A DNA stretch of 64,000 nucleotides from an uncultured Lachnospiraceae bacterium (GTDB lineage: Bacteria; Bacillota; Clostridia; Lachnospirales; Lachnospiraceae), in contig CAJTWM010000004.1 of NCBI GenBank assembly GCA_910579805.1, forward strand, positions 1 through 64,000, in the 5' to 3' direction. The notes under the pieces are model-generated. The model was not told the origin of the DNA. It saw nothing but the letters and a program-made list of their open reading frames with translations, and searched no databases. Below, piece by piece: positions 16,336 through 25,320 of the stretch. The translations under genes were made by a program, and so were the position numbers. Numbering within the stretch: position 1 is the stretch's first letter; each line of letters begins with the position of its first letter.

Positions 16336-16884
16336 ATGGCATCAGAACAGAAATTGCCGGAGAATACGATCACTCCGGAACTGAATTATGAAACAGAAGC
16401 ATTTATCAATATAACACCGACAGAAACGACGCCGAAATGGGCAAGCCTTGCGGCGTTGACCAAAAACATGAGCCAGTCGTTAAACGAAGCGCTCTATCAG
16501 GCATCCTACTATAAGGACAAGGGATGGGGCAGTACTGAAGTTACCGGAGGGCAGCTTACCCTCACCCTTACGGGGGACTGTAAGAACGGGGATGAAGCGG
16601 CAGATTATATTCTGTCTGAAAAGGTGCAGTACAACTTCGGGGATGCAAGAAAGACCCATTTAAAACTGCAGCGTGGGAAAAAATATATCATCTGGCCCGT
16701 TACGCTTGCCAATATCACGGCGGCATATGGCGACGCAGGGCAGCCGAATGCGCTTACCGTGACTATACACGGAAACGGACGCCCGAGTATGGGGACGCTG
16801 CCGCCGGATGTGACATCGCCGGAAACCGGAGATAGTGGATCCGGCGGAAATGAAACAGGTCAGGAAGATACGGAAAACATTTAA
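16336..16884 (+). CDS. Major tail (tube) protein
   Basis: 182 residues from ATG 16336, with ACAGGAGGAAAAGG before it; twelve further in-frame codons upstream are unlikely. LNEALYQASYYKDKGWGSTEV near residue 55 and KRGK-like KLQRGKKYIIWP (shortened) are typical of Firmicutes tail tubes, which stack as hexamers round the tape measure. The last 30 residues are a Gly/Ser/Glu-rich tail (PETGDSGSGGNETG) that looks like a decoration linker or lost domain. Confidence 0.82.
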   Translation: MASEQKLPENTITPELNYETEAFINITPTETTPKWASLAALTKNMSQSLNEALYQASYYKDKGWGSTEVTGGQLTLTLTGDCKNGDEAADYILSEKVQYNFGDARKTHLKLQRGKKYIIWPVTLANITAAYGDAGQPNALTVTIHGNGRPSMGTLPPDVTSPETGDSGSGGNETGQEDTENI

Positions 16885-16913
16885 GGACAGGGGATTCCCC
16901 AGAAGGAGAAAAA

Positions 16914-17351
16914 ATGGCATACAGGATTTATAAAAAAGCAGCGGAAACGGAAGAACTTCAATTGTTTGATGAAAGCGGGCAGCTGTCAAAGACCATTACC
17001 GTAAGACTTGACAGGGATGGGCTTGCGCAGAAATTAAGCAGCAGCCATACAGCGCTTCTTCGGGCGCGGCGGGAGGCGTTGGCATTGTCTGCGGATATGG
17101 CATCAGGAAATACGGGGAAAATAGAACAGGCCTATGAAAATACCGGACTGATCATTATTGAAATGTTTGAAGCCGTGTTCGGAAAAGAGGATTCCGACAG
17201 CATAAGGGAATTTTACGGCCAAAATGTCATGCAGATGTGCATGGATGTGATGCCGTTCATTACTGAAATAGTGATTCCTAAAGTAAGAAAGCTGGCCGGA
17301 TCAAGACAAAAGCAAAAGCTGATGGATTTCAGGAAAAAGAAGTTTTATTAG
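16914..17351 (+). CDS. Tail assembly chaperone, gpG-like
   Basis: 145 residues with AGAAGGAG before ATG 16914. It is helical and lies between tail tube and Gp15-like protein, the standard place for the gpG chaperone that coats the tape measure before the tube forms. KLSSSHTALLRARREALAL and EMFEAVFGKEDSDSIREFY (in part) fit that group. The next gene has its own ATG and ribosome binding site ten bases on, so a programmed frameshift is not required here. Confidence 0.68.
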   Translation: MAYRIYKKAAETEELQLFDESGQLSKTITVRLDRDGLAQKLSSSHTALLRARREALALSADMASGNTGKIEQAYENTGLIIIEMFEAVFGKEDSDSIREFYGQNVMQMCMDVMPFITEIVIPKVRKLAGSRQKQKLMDFRKKKFY

Positions 17352-17361
17352 GAAATGCGGC

Positions 17362-17961
17362 ATGAAAGGAAAAAGCAGACTCCGTTACAGGAAAAAAACA
17401 TTCCGTATAGACGATTCTTACAATACGGTATTGTGCTTATACAGGGCATATGAGGAGGAAACATTGACTGATGAGGAGAAGATAGAAGTTGCGGCTTCGC
17501 TTCTCGTTACAAACCACAGATTATATTTATCGGCCATGCCGGCAGCGTGGAAAGCAGAACTGGTGGAACTGATCCTGAAAAAATATGTGGAACTTCCCAA
17601 AAGGCCGCCTGTCAGGACGCATGGGGAACAGAGCCTTGATTTTTGGAGAGATAAGGGTTATATCCTGTCAAGCTTTCAGAAAGATTATGGCATAGACCTG
17701 ATCAAAGAACAGGGCAAGATGAAATGGAAGGAATTTATTGATCTGTTTCAGGGACTTTCAGAGGATACAAAAATACGGGAAGTCATGCGGATCAGAACGA
17801 TGGAAATACCTGCGTATAACGGGCGGAATGGGAAGGAAATACAGGAAATTTCGGAATTAAAGGCTTATTATATGCTGCCGGTGAAGGGAGGAGGGGGAAA
17901 ACAGGGGCTTAACAGGCTGTTTGACATATTGGAGGCGCAGGCGGCAGGAAAGGGTACATAA
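17362..17961 (+). CDS. Bacteriophage Gp15 family protein
   Basis: 199 residues, ATG 17362 after TTAGGAAATGCGGC. YNTVLCLYRAYEEETLTDEEK near residue 20 and SLDFWRDKGYILSSFQKDYGIDL near residue 95 (both read in pieces) are diagnostic of the Gp15 family, the second tail assembly chaperone in SPP1/A118-like phages. It stops directly before the tape measure gene (no gap), which it is thought to assist. Confidence 0.85.
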   Translation: MKGKSRLRYRKKTFRIDDSYNTVLCLYRAYEEETLTDEEKIEVAASLLVTNHRLYLSAMPAAWKAELVELILKKYVELPKRPPVRTHGEQSLDFWRDKGYILSSFQKDYGIDLIKEQGKMKWKEFIDLFQGLSEDTKIREVMRIRTMEIPAYNGRNGKEIQEISELKAYYMLPVKGGGGKQGLNRLFDILEAQAAGKGT

Positions 17962-20610
17962 ATGGCAAGAGAAGGGGAAGTAACTTATGAGATCCGGGGC
18001 GACGACAGTAATCTTGACGCAGACCTTACAAGGAGCGACAGGAGAGTAGAGGAACATGCAAGGCGGACTTCTGACAGGACAATAAGGACGGAGAGGGAGA
18101 CGGCGGAGGCTGTCAGAAGGGAACATTCAGAAACTACCGAACATCAGGAACGGGAAAACCAGCAGCAGGAGAGGAACGGGCAGCGGAGCGCGAAAACTTT
18201 TAAGGAACTGGCACGGGAGGTCGGCACGGATGTAAAAAAGAAAGTTACCGGCATAAAAGAGAACGCGACAAAAGCGATTACTGCGATCCGCCACCCGATC
18301 AAGTCGGTGGCAGCGTTCTCTTCGGAGAAATCAGAATCCATAAAGAAGCATTTTAAAGATTCCTTCAACCGGACGAGGGAGAGCGCCGTAAGCGGAATGG
18401 GAAAAGCGGCAAAAGCCATCCTGCATCCTGCGGAGACGGCAAAGCACGCTGCGGCATCCATTAAGGATCATTTTTCCAAAGCGGTAAAAAGTGTGATGCC
18501 GGCGCTTGAAAAGCTCGGCAAGGCGGGGGCAAAGGCCTTAGGAGCCGGATTTCTTGCGGCGGGGGGATCTGCCGCCGGGCTAGGCGCCATGGCAGTCAAA
18601 AGCGCCGTGGATATGGATAAGGCGGTAAACAGTTTTGCTGCTTCTGCAGGAACCGGAGCGGAGGCAACTGAAAAATATAAACAGGTTCTTGAAGAGGTCT
18701 ATAAGAATAATTACGGAGAGTCGTTTGAAGATATTGCCGACGCAATGTCACGGATCAGGCAGCAGATCGGGCCTGTCGTGGATACATGGGACAGTGGGAA
18801 GATACAGGAATTTACGGAATCCGCGTTTGCCCTTAGGGATACTTTTGGCTATGACATTCAGGAATCCGTGCGTGCTGCCAATGCCATGATGGAGAATTTT
18901 GGCATTGACGGTGAAAAGGCAATGAGCATGATCGCCGCAGGGACACAGAACGGGCTTGATTTTTCAGGCGAATTTCTTGACAGCATTTCAGAATATTCGG
19001 GGCAGTTTGCTAAAATCGGGCTGGATGCGGACGATATGTTTCAGGTCCTGCAGAACGGAGCGGATGCAGGAGCCTTCAATCTGGACAAGATCGGGGATGC
19101 CATAAAAGAAATGTCCATCCGTGTGATCGACGGTTCGGATACCACGGCAGAAGGGTTTCAACTGATTGGATTAAATGCAGATGAAATGGCGGGGAAATTC
19201 GCACAGGGCGGAGAAAGTGCAAGGGCGGCATTTCAGGAAATGGTGGCAGCGCTTGCCGCCATGGAAGACCCTTTGGAACAGAATACAGCAGGTACAAATC
19301 TGTTCGGGACCATGTGGGAGGATCTCGGCCCGAATGTGGTAACACAGCTTGCGGATATTTCTGACGGTGTCTATGATGCGGAAAATTCTATGGAAAACCT
19401 CAAGAAGGTTAAATATGATGACCTTGGTTCCATGTTTGAGGGACTTAAGCGGAACGTGGAAATGCTGCTGATCCCGCTGGGAAACGAACTGATCCCGGTT
19501 CTTTCGGAATTGATCGAAGCAGCCATGCCTATTTTGGAGGAGATACTTCCGCCGCTTACAGGTGCGGTGGGTGAATTTATCTCTGCACTGTCACCACTGA
19601 TGGGGGAACTTTTACCGGCCCTGTCGGACATGACCGGTGAACTCCTTCCGCTTTTTATGGAGATCATAAGCAATATCCTTCCGGTGCTGACGGATCTTGT
19701 TTCCATGCTCCTGCCGCCTCTTATGGACATTGTTTCGGCGGTAATGCCTGTGTTATGCGAGCTGATTAACGCACTGCTCCCGATCCTGTCGACGCTGATT
19801 ACTTTACTGCAGCCTGTCATAGACCTTTTCATGCAGCTATTGTATCCGATCTTAAACCTGATCAGTCAGGCGCTTGTCCCATTGATAAATGCGCTTGCCC
19901 CGCTCATCAGCCTGATGGCGGAAAACCTGATTCCTGTGCTTAATTTTTTAGGCGAGGTATTTGCACAGGTTTTTTCAGGTATGCTGGCATCCGTTTCAGA
20001 TATTATGGGAAAAATAACCAATATTTTAAAGGAAGTCCTAGCATTTATCAAGAATGTTTTTACCGGGAACTGGAAAGGTGCATGGGAAAACATTAAAAAC
20101 ATATTCAAAAATATCTGGGAAGGGCTGCAGGCCTTTTTGAAAATGCCAATCAATGCAATGATCGACCTGATCAATGGATTCATTCAGGGACTGAATAAAT
20201 TGAAGATACCTGACTGGGTACCGGCAGTAGGCGGCAAAGGTTTTTCCATACCTGAAATACCGAAACTAAGGGTGGGAATGGATTTCGTTCCGTCGGATGA
20301 TTTCCCGGCTTTTTTACATAAAGGAGAGGCCGTACTTACAGCACAGGAAAATGCGCTTTATCAGGCGAATGGAGGGATTTCCGGCGTGATCCGCAGGCTG
20401 GAAAGCCCGCAGGCTGTTTTCCGTGAAGTAATTGATTATGAAAAACTTGGCAAAGTAATGGCGGGATTGGCTTCAGACCAAAAGCTGGTCATAGCTAGAG
20501 GAGCAATTGAAGGGAATGTGATAATAGACGGAAAATATGCGGGACGTGTTCTTGCTCCTGTGATAGACCAGACGCTTGGGGAAATTCAGAAAAGAAAGGA
20601 ACGGGGATAA
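17962..20610 (+). CDS. Tail tape measure protein
   Basis: 882 residues. The first 180 are charged and coiled-coil-like (many Arg/Glu, QERENQQQERNGQR). A Gly/Ala-rich segment near residue 190 and the TMP core (MDKAVNSFAASAGTGAEATEKY, in pieces) follow; residues 500-680 hold a striking run of LLP/ILP/LMP repeats with many prolines, likely membrane-interacting helices. The C-terminus has GEAVLTAQENA, a typical TMP ending. Length sets the tail length; this implies a medium-length siphovirus tail. The stop codon overlaps the Dit start by one base. Confidence 0.93.
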   Translation: MAREGEVTYEIRGDDSNLDADLTRSDRRVEEHARRTSDRTIRTERETAEAVRREHSETTEHQERENQQQERNGQRSAKTFKELAREVGTDVKKKVTGIKENATKAITAIRHPIKSVAAFSSEKSESIKKHFKDSFNRTRESAVSGMGKAAKAILHPAETAKHAAASIKDHFSKAVKSVMPALEKLGKAGAKALGAGFLAAGGSAAGLGAMAVKSAVDMDKAVNSFAASAGTGAEATEKYKQVLEEVYKNNYGESFEDIADAMSRIRQQIGPVVDTWDSGKIQEFTESAFALRDTFGYDIQESVRAANAMMENFGIDGEKAMSMIAAGTQNGLDFSGEFLDSISEYSGQFAKIGLDADDMFQVLQNGADAGAFNLDKIGDAIKEMSIRVIDGSDTTAEGFQLIGLNADEMAGKFAQGGESARAAFQEMVAALAAMEDPLEQNTAGTNLFGTMWEDLGPNVVTQLADISDGVYDAENSMENLKKVKYDDLGSMFEGLKRNVEMLLIPLGNELIPVLSELIEAAMPILEEILPPLTGAVGEFISALSPLMGELLPALSDMTGELLPLFMEIISNILPVLTDLVSMLLPPLMDIVSAVMPVLCELINALLPILSTLITLLQPVIDLFMQLLYPILNLISQALVPLINALAPLISLMAENLIPVLNFLGEVFAQVFSGMLASVSDIMGKITNILKEVLAFIKNVFTGNWKGAWENIKNIFKNIWEGLQAFLKMPINAMIDLINGFIQGLNKLKIPDWVPAVGGKGFSIPEIPKLRVGMDFVPSDDFPAFLHKGEAVLTAQENALYQANGGISGVIRRLESPQAVFREVIDYEKLGKVMAGLASDQKLVIARGAIEGNVIIDGKYAGRVLAPVIDQTLGEIQKRKERG

Positions 20611-21305
20611 TGGATGCTAATATTACCTTTGACGAAAAGCGGACTTATACTGACTGGGGGCTGAAGGTAACCACAGTGCGGATCGGATTGCCTGCACCTG
20701 TGGTTAAAAAGGTGGAAATTCCCGGAAGGGACGGAGCGCTTGACCTGACGGAGTGGGCAGGGAGGGTAAACTATTCCAAGCGGGAGGTTGAGATCGGGCT
20801 TGTCGGTTTCGGGGACCATGAAAGCTGGCATCAGCAGGTGAGCAGGATAGCGGCATATCTGCATGGGGCAAAAAGGAAAATGACCTTGGATTCCGAACCG
20901 GATCATTATTATCTTGGCCGGTTTGAGATTGACACGGTAAAAGAAAACGAGTATGTGCATGAATACAGCATAGCAGGTACGGTGGAACCTTTTAAGTACG
21001 AATGTATTTCTTCTGTGGAACCATGGAAGTGGGACAGCTTTAATTTTGAAACGGGAGTCATACGGGAATATGGAGGAATCCGCGTGGACGGGGAAAAAGT
21101 TCTTATCATTCCGGGAACTTCCATGCCGGTCGTCCCGGTTATCGTTACGGACAGTGAGATGGAAGTGCGTTTCAGGGAGGCTGCTTATCTGCTCGGGGAA
21201 GGTGAAAACAGGGTTTACGGGATCCAGTTGCTGCAGGGAGAAAATGAGCTTACATTTATCGGAACGGGAACCGTCAGTGTGGATTATCGGGGAGGGACAT
21301 TATGA
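20610..21305 (+). CDS. Distal tail protein (Dit, SPP1 gp19.1-like)
   Basis: 231 residues. TYTDWGLKVTTVRIGLP and KKVEIPGRDGALDLTEW near the start, then HHW-like ESWHQQVSRIAAYLHG, are the Dit pattern; the protein makes the hexameric hub between tube and baseplate. It starts at the tape measure stop and overlaps the Tal gene by four bases. Confidence 0.88.
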   Translation: MDANITFDEKRTYTDWGLKVTTVRIGLPAPVVKKVEIPGRDGALDLTEWAGRVNYSKREVEIGLVGFGDHESWHQQVSRIAAYLHGAKRKMTLDSEPDHYYLGRFEIDTVKENEYVHEYSIAGTVEPFKYECISSVEPWKWDSFNFETGVIREYGGIRVDGEKVLIIPGTSMPVVPVIVTDSEMEVRFREAAYLLGEGENRVYGIQLLQGENELTFIGTGTVSVDYRGGTL

Positions 21306-22486
21306 AAGCGGTTTATTACCAGAATCCGGGAGAGGAAGAAAAGCTGTTATATAAGCCGGGCCTTGGATTTCCTTTGGAGGAGCCGGTACTGACGAGGGAA
21401 GTAGGGACGGCAGGCAGTTTACAGTTCAGGATATATGAAGAGCATGAGGCTTATACAAAGATCCATCCCCTCAGCACTTATTTCATGGTCAGGGAAGGGG
21501 ATGAAGAAATATTCCGGGGAAGAAATATCGGGAGTGAAGAAAACTTTTACAGGATGGGGGATATTATCTGCGAGGGGGATTTGAATTTTTTATGCGATTC
21601 CATTATGCGTCCTTATACGCATACAGGCAGCATTGAGGAGTTTATGGAAAAACTGCTGGAAAGCCATAATGGGCAAGTGGAGGAGCGGAAACAGTTCCGT
21701 TTAGGGATTGTGACGGTAAAAGACAGCAACGACCGTATCAGCCGGAGTGATTCGGGGTATACCAAGTCGCTTGAGGTATTAAAGGACAAGCTTGTGGATA
21801 CTCATGGCGGGTATCTGCGGACACGGAAAACGGACGGGATTTATTATCTTGATTATATTGAAGATTACGGGGAGGAAAACAGACAGAAAATCCGTTTCGG
21901 GGAAAACCTGCTTGACCTGACAAAATATGTGGAACCTTCACAGATCATTACGGCGCTCATACCGAACGGGAGCGAGATAGAGAAAAATGGTGAAAAGTCT
22001 CTTTTAGGAATCGGGGAGGTAAATGAAGGGGCGGACTATATTTTTAACGAGCAGGCCGTTCAGAAGTATGGGTGGATCTTTGGGCAGAAAACATGGAAGG
22101 ATGTAACAAAAGCGGATAATTTATTGAAAAAGGCGCGGGAATATCTTGATACAGCCGCAGGCCTTCCGGTAACAATGCAGTTAAAAGCAGTAGACCTGAT
22201 CCATACCGGTGCAGACATACAGTCATTTCAGGTTGGGTACTGGACGGAAGTGGTATCAGAAATCAATGGGGTAAACGGGTGGTATATGCTGACAAAGATC
22301 GAAAACAACCTTGCAGATCCGGAGGCGGATGTAATCGTGCTTGGGGGAAGTATAGATACCCTTACGTCAGGTAATTTGGATAATAAGAAAATGACAGATA
22401 AAAAACTTAGTCAGGCAGTAAAAGAGAAGACAGAAACAAGTATCCGCCTGCTGACCAAGGAGGAACTTTTTGAAATACTAATATAG
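21302..22486 (+). CDS. Tail-associated protein (Tal, prophage endopeptidase-tail family)
   Basis: 394 residues. LTREVGTAGSLQF and FRGRNIGSEENFY near the start, GYLRTRKTDGIYYLDY near residue 180 and the hub motif around residue 230 define the Tal/gp18-like hub domain. There is no long C-terminal enzyme domain, so this looks like the short, structural version. The ending TETSIRLLTKEELFEILI probably joins the fibre. It plugs the tail tip and follows Dit as usual. Confidence 0.85.
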   Translation: MKAVYYQNPGEEEKLLYKPGLGFPLEEPVLTREVGTAGSLQFRIYEEHEAYTKIHPLSTYFMVREGDEEIFRGRNIGSEENFYRMGDIICEGDLNFLCDSIMRPYTHTGSIEEFMEKLLESHNGQVEERKQFRLGIVTVKDSNDRISRSDSGYTKSLEVLKDKLVDTHGGYLRTRKTDGIYYLDYIEDYGEENRQKIRFGENLLDLTKYVEPSQIITALIPNGSEIEKNGEKSLLGIGEVNEGADYIFNEQAVQKYGWIFGQKTWKDVTKADNLLKKAREYLDTAAGLPVTMQLKAVDLIHTGADIQSFQVGYWTEVVSEINGVNGWYMLTKIENNLADPEADVIVLGGSIDTLTSGNLDNKKMTDKKLSQAVKEKTETSIRLLTKEELFEILI

Positions 22487-22496
22487 GGATTTGACT

Positions 22497-23705
22497 ATGG
22501 CATATATAAATGAAGAAAGAATAGAAGAATTGTGGACACGGGCAAAAGAAGTGTTCCTAAATAAGAAAGATGCTTATACGCATCCAAACAGTAAGATTAT
22601 TCCGGGAACCTATACGAAAATTACGGTTGATGAACAAGGCCATGTGATGGAAGGAAGTAATCCGAGAACATTGGAGGATTACGGAATTACAGATGCCGCA
22701 AAGAAGACGGAATTGGAAGACGTAAGGAAGTCTTTTCAGGATGGATGTAGTAAAATTGCAGCAGCTATTACATCCAATGGGGTAAGTACGGCTGCAACGG
22801 CAAGCCCTGATATGATGGCGAGTAATATCAGTAACATCCGCAAACCTGACAATGGGGGTGTTACGGCCTCATTGAACTGTGGCCAATCTTACACGATCCC
22901 TAAGGGGTACCATAATGGTTCAGGAAGGGTAACATCAAACAGCCTTGCGTCACAGACACCAGCAAATGCCACTGCATTACAGATTTTAAAAGGTATGACT
23001 GCGTGGGTAAATGGAAATAAAATAACAGGCAGCATCGCATCAAAAGCGGCGGCAACTTATATACCTAAAGTAAACACTCAGACCATCGCAGCAGGACAGT
23101 ATTTGTCAGGGGTGCAGACAATCAAGGGTGATGCCAATTTGGTCGGCGCCAATATAGTGTCAGGTAAAAGCATATTTGGCGTTAGTGGAACTGCAAAGAT
23201 TGAAACAGAACATATCTATAGTAAAAGATGTGATATATCGGCAGGAACGTGGAGTGGTGCTGCTTTATCAGCTAATGGTTATGTTAATCTTACGTCTTCA
23301 TCTATAAATAGTAGCTGGCAGTTTAACCATAACCTTAATTTGAATTTAGAAAAAGTCACCTTTGTTGCCATGTGCATGACACCGCATAACGGGTTTAGAA
23401 TCGGCAGAGGATATGCCGCATCTTCCACCACAGCACAGTACCATTATATAACTTCAATTTCTCTATATGCTAATAACTTAAGTGATAATTATATAAGCGG
23501 CGGTATACTGAATAGTAATGGATTTATTTTGTGCAAATCTGAATATGATTATTACGTTCCAACGTCATCCTATAACAACATAGCAGAAGTATCATTACGC
23601 CTATATCCTAATTCGATCGGGATATATTTTGATAGTAGCCGTGGTTGTTTTGCAATAAAAGGTTCATCAGCGACGTTTTCGTTTACAATTGGATATACAA
23701 ACTGA
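22497..23705 (+). CDS. Tail fibre / receptor-binding protein
   Basis: 402 residues from ATG 22497 (TTG 22491 is in frame). The N-terminus (about 1-90) is a baseplate-attaching part; residues 120-240 carry fibre repeats built round ALQILKGMTAWVNGNKITGS and QTIAAGQYLSGVQTIKG (given in pieces), known in Clostridia tail fibres. The C-terminal 160 residues are Ser/Asn/Tyr-rich and beta-like, probably the receptor-binding tip. Base composition becomes visibly more AT-rich in this tip, which often indicates exchange of receptor-binding domains. Confidence 0.78.
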   Translation: MAYINEERIEELWTRAKEVFLNKKDAYTHPNSKIIPGTYTKITVDEQGHVMEGSNPRTLEDYGITDAAKKTELEDVRKSFQDGCSKIAAAITSNGVSTAATASPDMMASNISNIRKPDNGGVTASLNCGQSYTIPKGYHNGSGRVTSNSLASQTPANATALQILKGMTAWVNGNKITGSIASKAAATYIPKVNTQTIAAGQYLSGVQTIKGDANLVGANIVSGKSIFGVSGTAKIETEHIYSKRCDISAGTWSGAALSANGYVNLTSSSINSSWQFNHNLNLNLEKVTFVAMCMTPHNGFRIGRGYAASSTTAQYHYITSISLYANNLSDNYISGGILNSNGFILCKSEYDYYVPTSSYNNIAEVSLRLYPNSIGIYFDSSRGCFAIKGSSATFSFTIGYTN

Positions 23706-23725
23706 AGAGAGGAAGGTATGCAGCA

Positions 23726-24331
23726 ATGAGAGCAATCTTTATTTATGACAATACAGGGAAAATATACCATTGGGCTCAAGGAGATTTCATAGCACCTGTT
23801 GGTTTACCATATTTGATCATAGAGGATTACGATTTTGAGGAGAGGCGGGTTGAAAAGATTGACACTTCTGTTAATCCCCCGGTCCCTATATATGGGATGA
23901 CAAAAGAGGAATTAATAAGAGAAGGTATGACTTTGGAAGAATACAAAGAGTGTAGGCAGATTGAAAATAAAGAACTATTGGCAGTATTTTTAAAAGAAAA
24001 CCCTCTACTTTGGACGGATGGTTTGTACTATGGCGTCACACAGGAAGATCAAAGCGAAATGCTTGCCGACAAAACTGCTTATGAATTTAAAAAATCAATT
24101 GGAAAGGACGACTGGAAGTTGCAGTGGCATGGCATAAAATCAGACTGCAGGGATTTTACCGAAGAGGAGTTTGCAGGCTTGTTAAATGCTATTGTAAATT
24201 TTGTTTATCCGTACAGGCAGTTAGAGATGCAGTACAAAAAATTGATTTATAGTGCGACAACAAAAAAAGAGGTGGAAAATATAAAAATTGTATATCAAAT
24301 ACAGGATGGAGAGAATAGGTGCGTACAGTAA
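23726..24331 (+). CDS. Tail fibre-associated protein (DUF4376-like, uncertain)
   Basis: 201 residues from ATG 23726; an overlapping ATG at 23718 is out of frame and stops at once. It starts MRAIFIYDNTGKIYHWAQGD, a form seen in proteins placed after Clostridia phage fibres, and includes WTDGLYYGVTQEDQSEM-like text that resembles DUF4376 ends. No transmembrane segment. AT-rich like the fibre tip. It may be a fibre chaperone or accessory fibre part; neither is established. It overlaps the next gene by 13 bases. Confidence 0.5.
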   Translation: MRAIFIYDNTGKIYHWAQGDFIAPVGLPYLIIEDYDFEERRVEKIDTSVNPPVPIYGMTKEELIREGMTLEEYKECRQIENKELLAVFLKENPLLWTDGLYYGVTQEDQSEMLADKTAYEFKKSIGKDDWKLQWHGIKSDCRDFTEEEFAGLLNAIVNFVYPYRQLEMQYKKLIYSATTKKEVENIKIVYQIQDGENRCVQ

Positions 24332-24735
24332 TAAAGAATAGTATTCTTGGGGTTATAGGAGGAGCAGTATATGTGTGCTTGGAAATGATTTGGAGAGGAC
24401 ACAGCCATTGGACTATGTTCCTGCTGGGGGCTGTCTGCTTTATGTATTCTGGCATACAAAACGAATATACTTCATGGGACAAGCCACTATTACTGCAATC
24501 TGTACAGACGGCGGTTTTTATTACAGTGAATGAATTTTTTGCAGGAATGATCATCAACCGCTGGCTGGGCTGGAATGTTTGGGATTACAGCAATCAGCCT
24601 TTTAACATTTGTGGGCAGATATGCCTGCCATTTAGCATTTTATGGGTATTGGTAGGAACAGCAGCCATAATTTTGGATGATTATTTAAGATACTGGATAT
24701 TTGGCGAGGAAAATCCTCACTATAAATTGCTTTAA
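24319..24735 (+). CDS. Multi-pass membrane protein, putative ABC-transporter type IV (CmpB-like) family
   Basis: 138 residues from GTG 24319, four hydrophobic segments. NRWLGWNVWDYSNQPFNICGQ and CLPFSILWVLVGTAAIILDDY (in parts) are the conserved C-terminal pattern of the family PF06541. It lies between a tail gene and two small baseplate-like genes, an unexpected place for a transporter-type protein; no ATPase partner is nearby. It could be a cargo gene (host-altering) or have a lysis role. Family call is moderately secure, function unknown. Confidence 0.68.
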   Translation: MRTVIKNSILGVIGGAVYVCLEMIWRGHSHWTMFLLGAVCFMYSGIQNEYTSWDKPLLLQSVQTAVFITVNEFFAGMIINRWLGWNVWDYSNQPFNICGQICLPFSILWVLVGTAAIILDDYLRYWIFGEENPHYKLL

Positions 24736-24752
24736 TAAGGGGAATTTTATAA

Positions 24753-25016
24753 ATGGAAGAAAGGATACGGAAAATCTGGGAGTCCCGATATGGAAAAGAG
24801 GCTAGGGAGCCAATTGCGGTGCTCTTGGAAAATATAAATGGAACGCTTGGCAAAAAAGAGGATGAAGAAAAAAAAGAGGTTCGAGATGCGAGGGGAGGGT
24901 TCGAAACATTGCGGAAACGTATGGACGATATTGATGAAAAGCTTTCTGGTGCAGTGGGAAAAATAGTCAGTGTGAATGATATTTTGGGTAATCTAAAAGA
25001 GTTGGAGGAAATATAG
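24753..25016 (+). CDS. Small baseplate/fibre-type protein, paralogue A
   Basis: 87 residues with AAGGGGAATTTT before ATG 24753. The start has RIRKIWESRYGKEAREPIA and the middle has EVRDARGGFETLRKRMDDI, both shared with the next gene. This YGKxxRE and DARGGYxTLxxRL pair is common in the N-terminal parts of Firmicutes tail fibres and baseplate proteins, where it forms a coiled-coil attachment. Here it is a free-standing small protein, perhaps what remains of a fibre. Confidence 0.6.
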   Translation: MEERIRKIWESRYGKEAREPIAVLLENINGTLGKKEDEEKKEVRDARGGFETLRKRMDDIDEKLSGAVGKIVSVNDILGNLKELEEI

Positions 25017-25017
25017 G

Positions 25018-25320
25018 ATGCAGACGATAGATGAGGCTGTCAGCAATATTCGCAGGGCAGTTTATGGAAAAGATGTCCGGGAGTCAATAGCATCTGCCTT
25101 GGAACAGGCATATCAGGATGCAAATACAAGTGCGGCAATGGAGATAGCGGATGCAAAAAAGGGATATCCAACACTGAAGGAAAAGCTGGAAAGTGTGGAG
25201 AATAAGGTTGCAGACATGGCGCATTCCGTAAATAATGTGGGTGGTCTGATAATTGTAAGACAGTCGGTACCGGAAACATTAGAAAACGGACAAATATGTA
25301 TTGTTTATGAGGAAGGATAA
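25018..25320 (+). CDS. Small baseplate/fibre-type protein, paralogue B
   Basis: 100 residues, starting one base after paralogue A stops. NIRRAVYGKDVRESIASAL at the start and EIADAKKGYPTLKEKLESV in the middle align with paralogue A; the C-terminal 25 residues (RQSVPETLENGQICIVYEEG in part) are extra and resemble the start of a beta-domain. The pair looks like a tandem duplication. Role in attaching or trimerising fibres is inferred. Confidence 0.6.
   Translation: MQTIDEAVSNIRRAVYGKDVRESIASALEQAYQDANTSAAMEIADAKKGYPTLKEKLESVENKVADMAHSVNNVGGLIIVRQSVPETLENGQICIVYEEG

Noticed and set aside
16914-17961. Programmed frameshift joining the two tail chaperone genes
   Set aside because: The Gp15-like gene has its own ATG and ribosome binding site ten bases after the first stop, and no slippery heptamer was noticed near the end.
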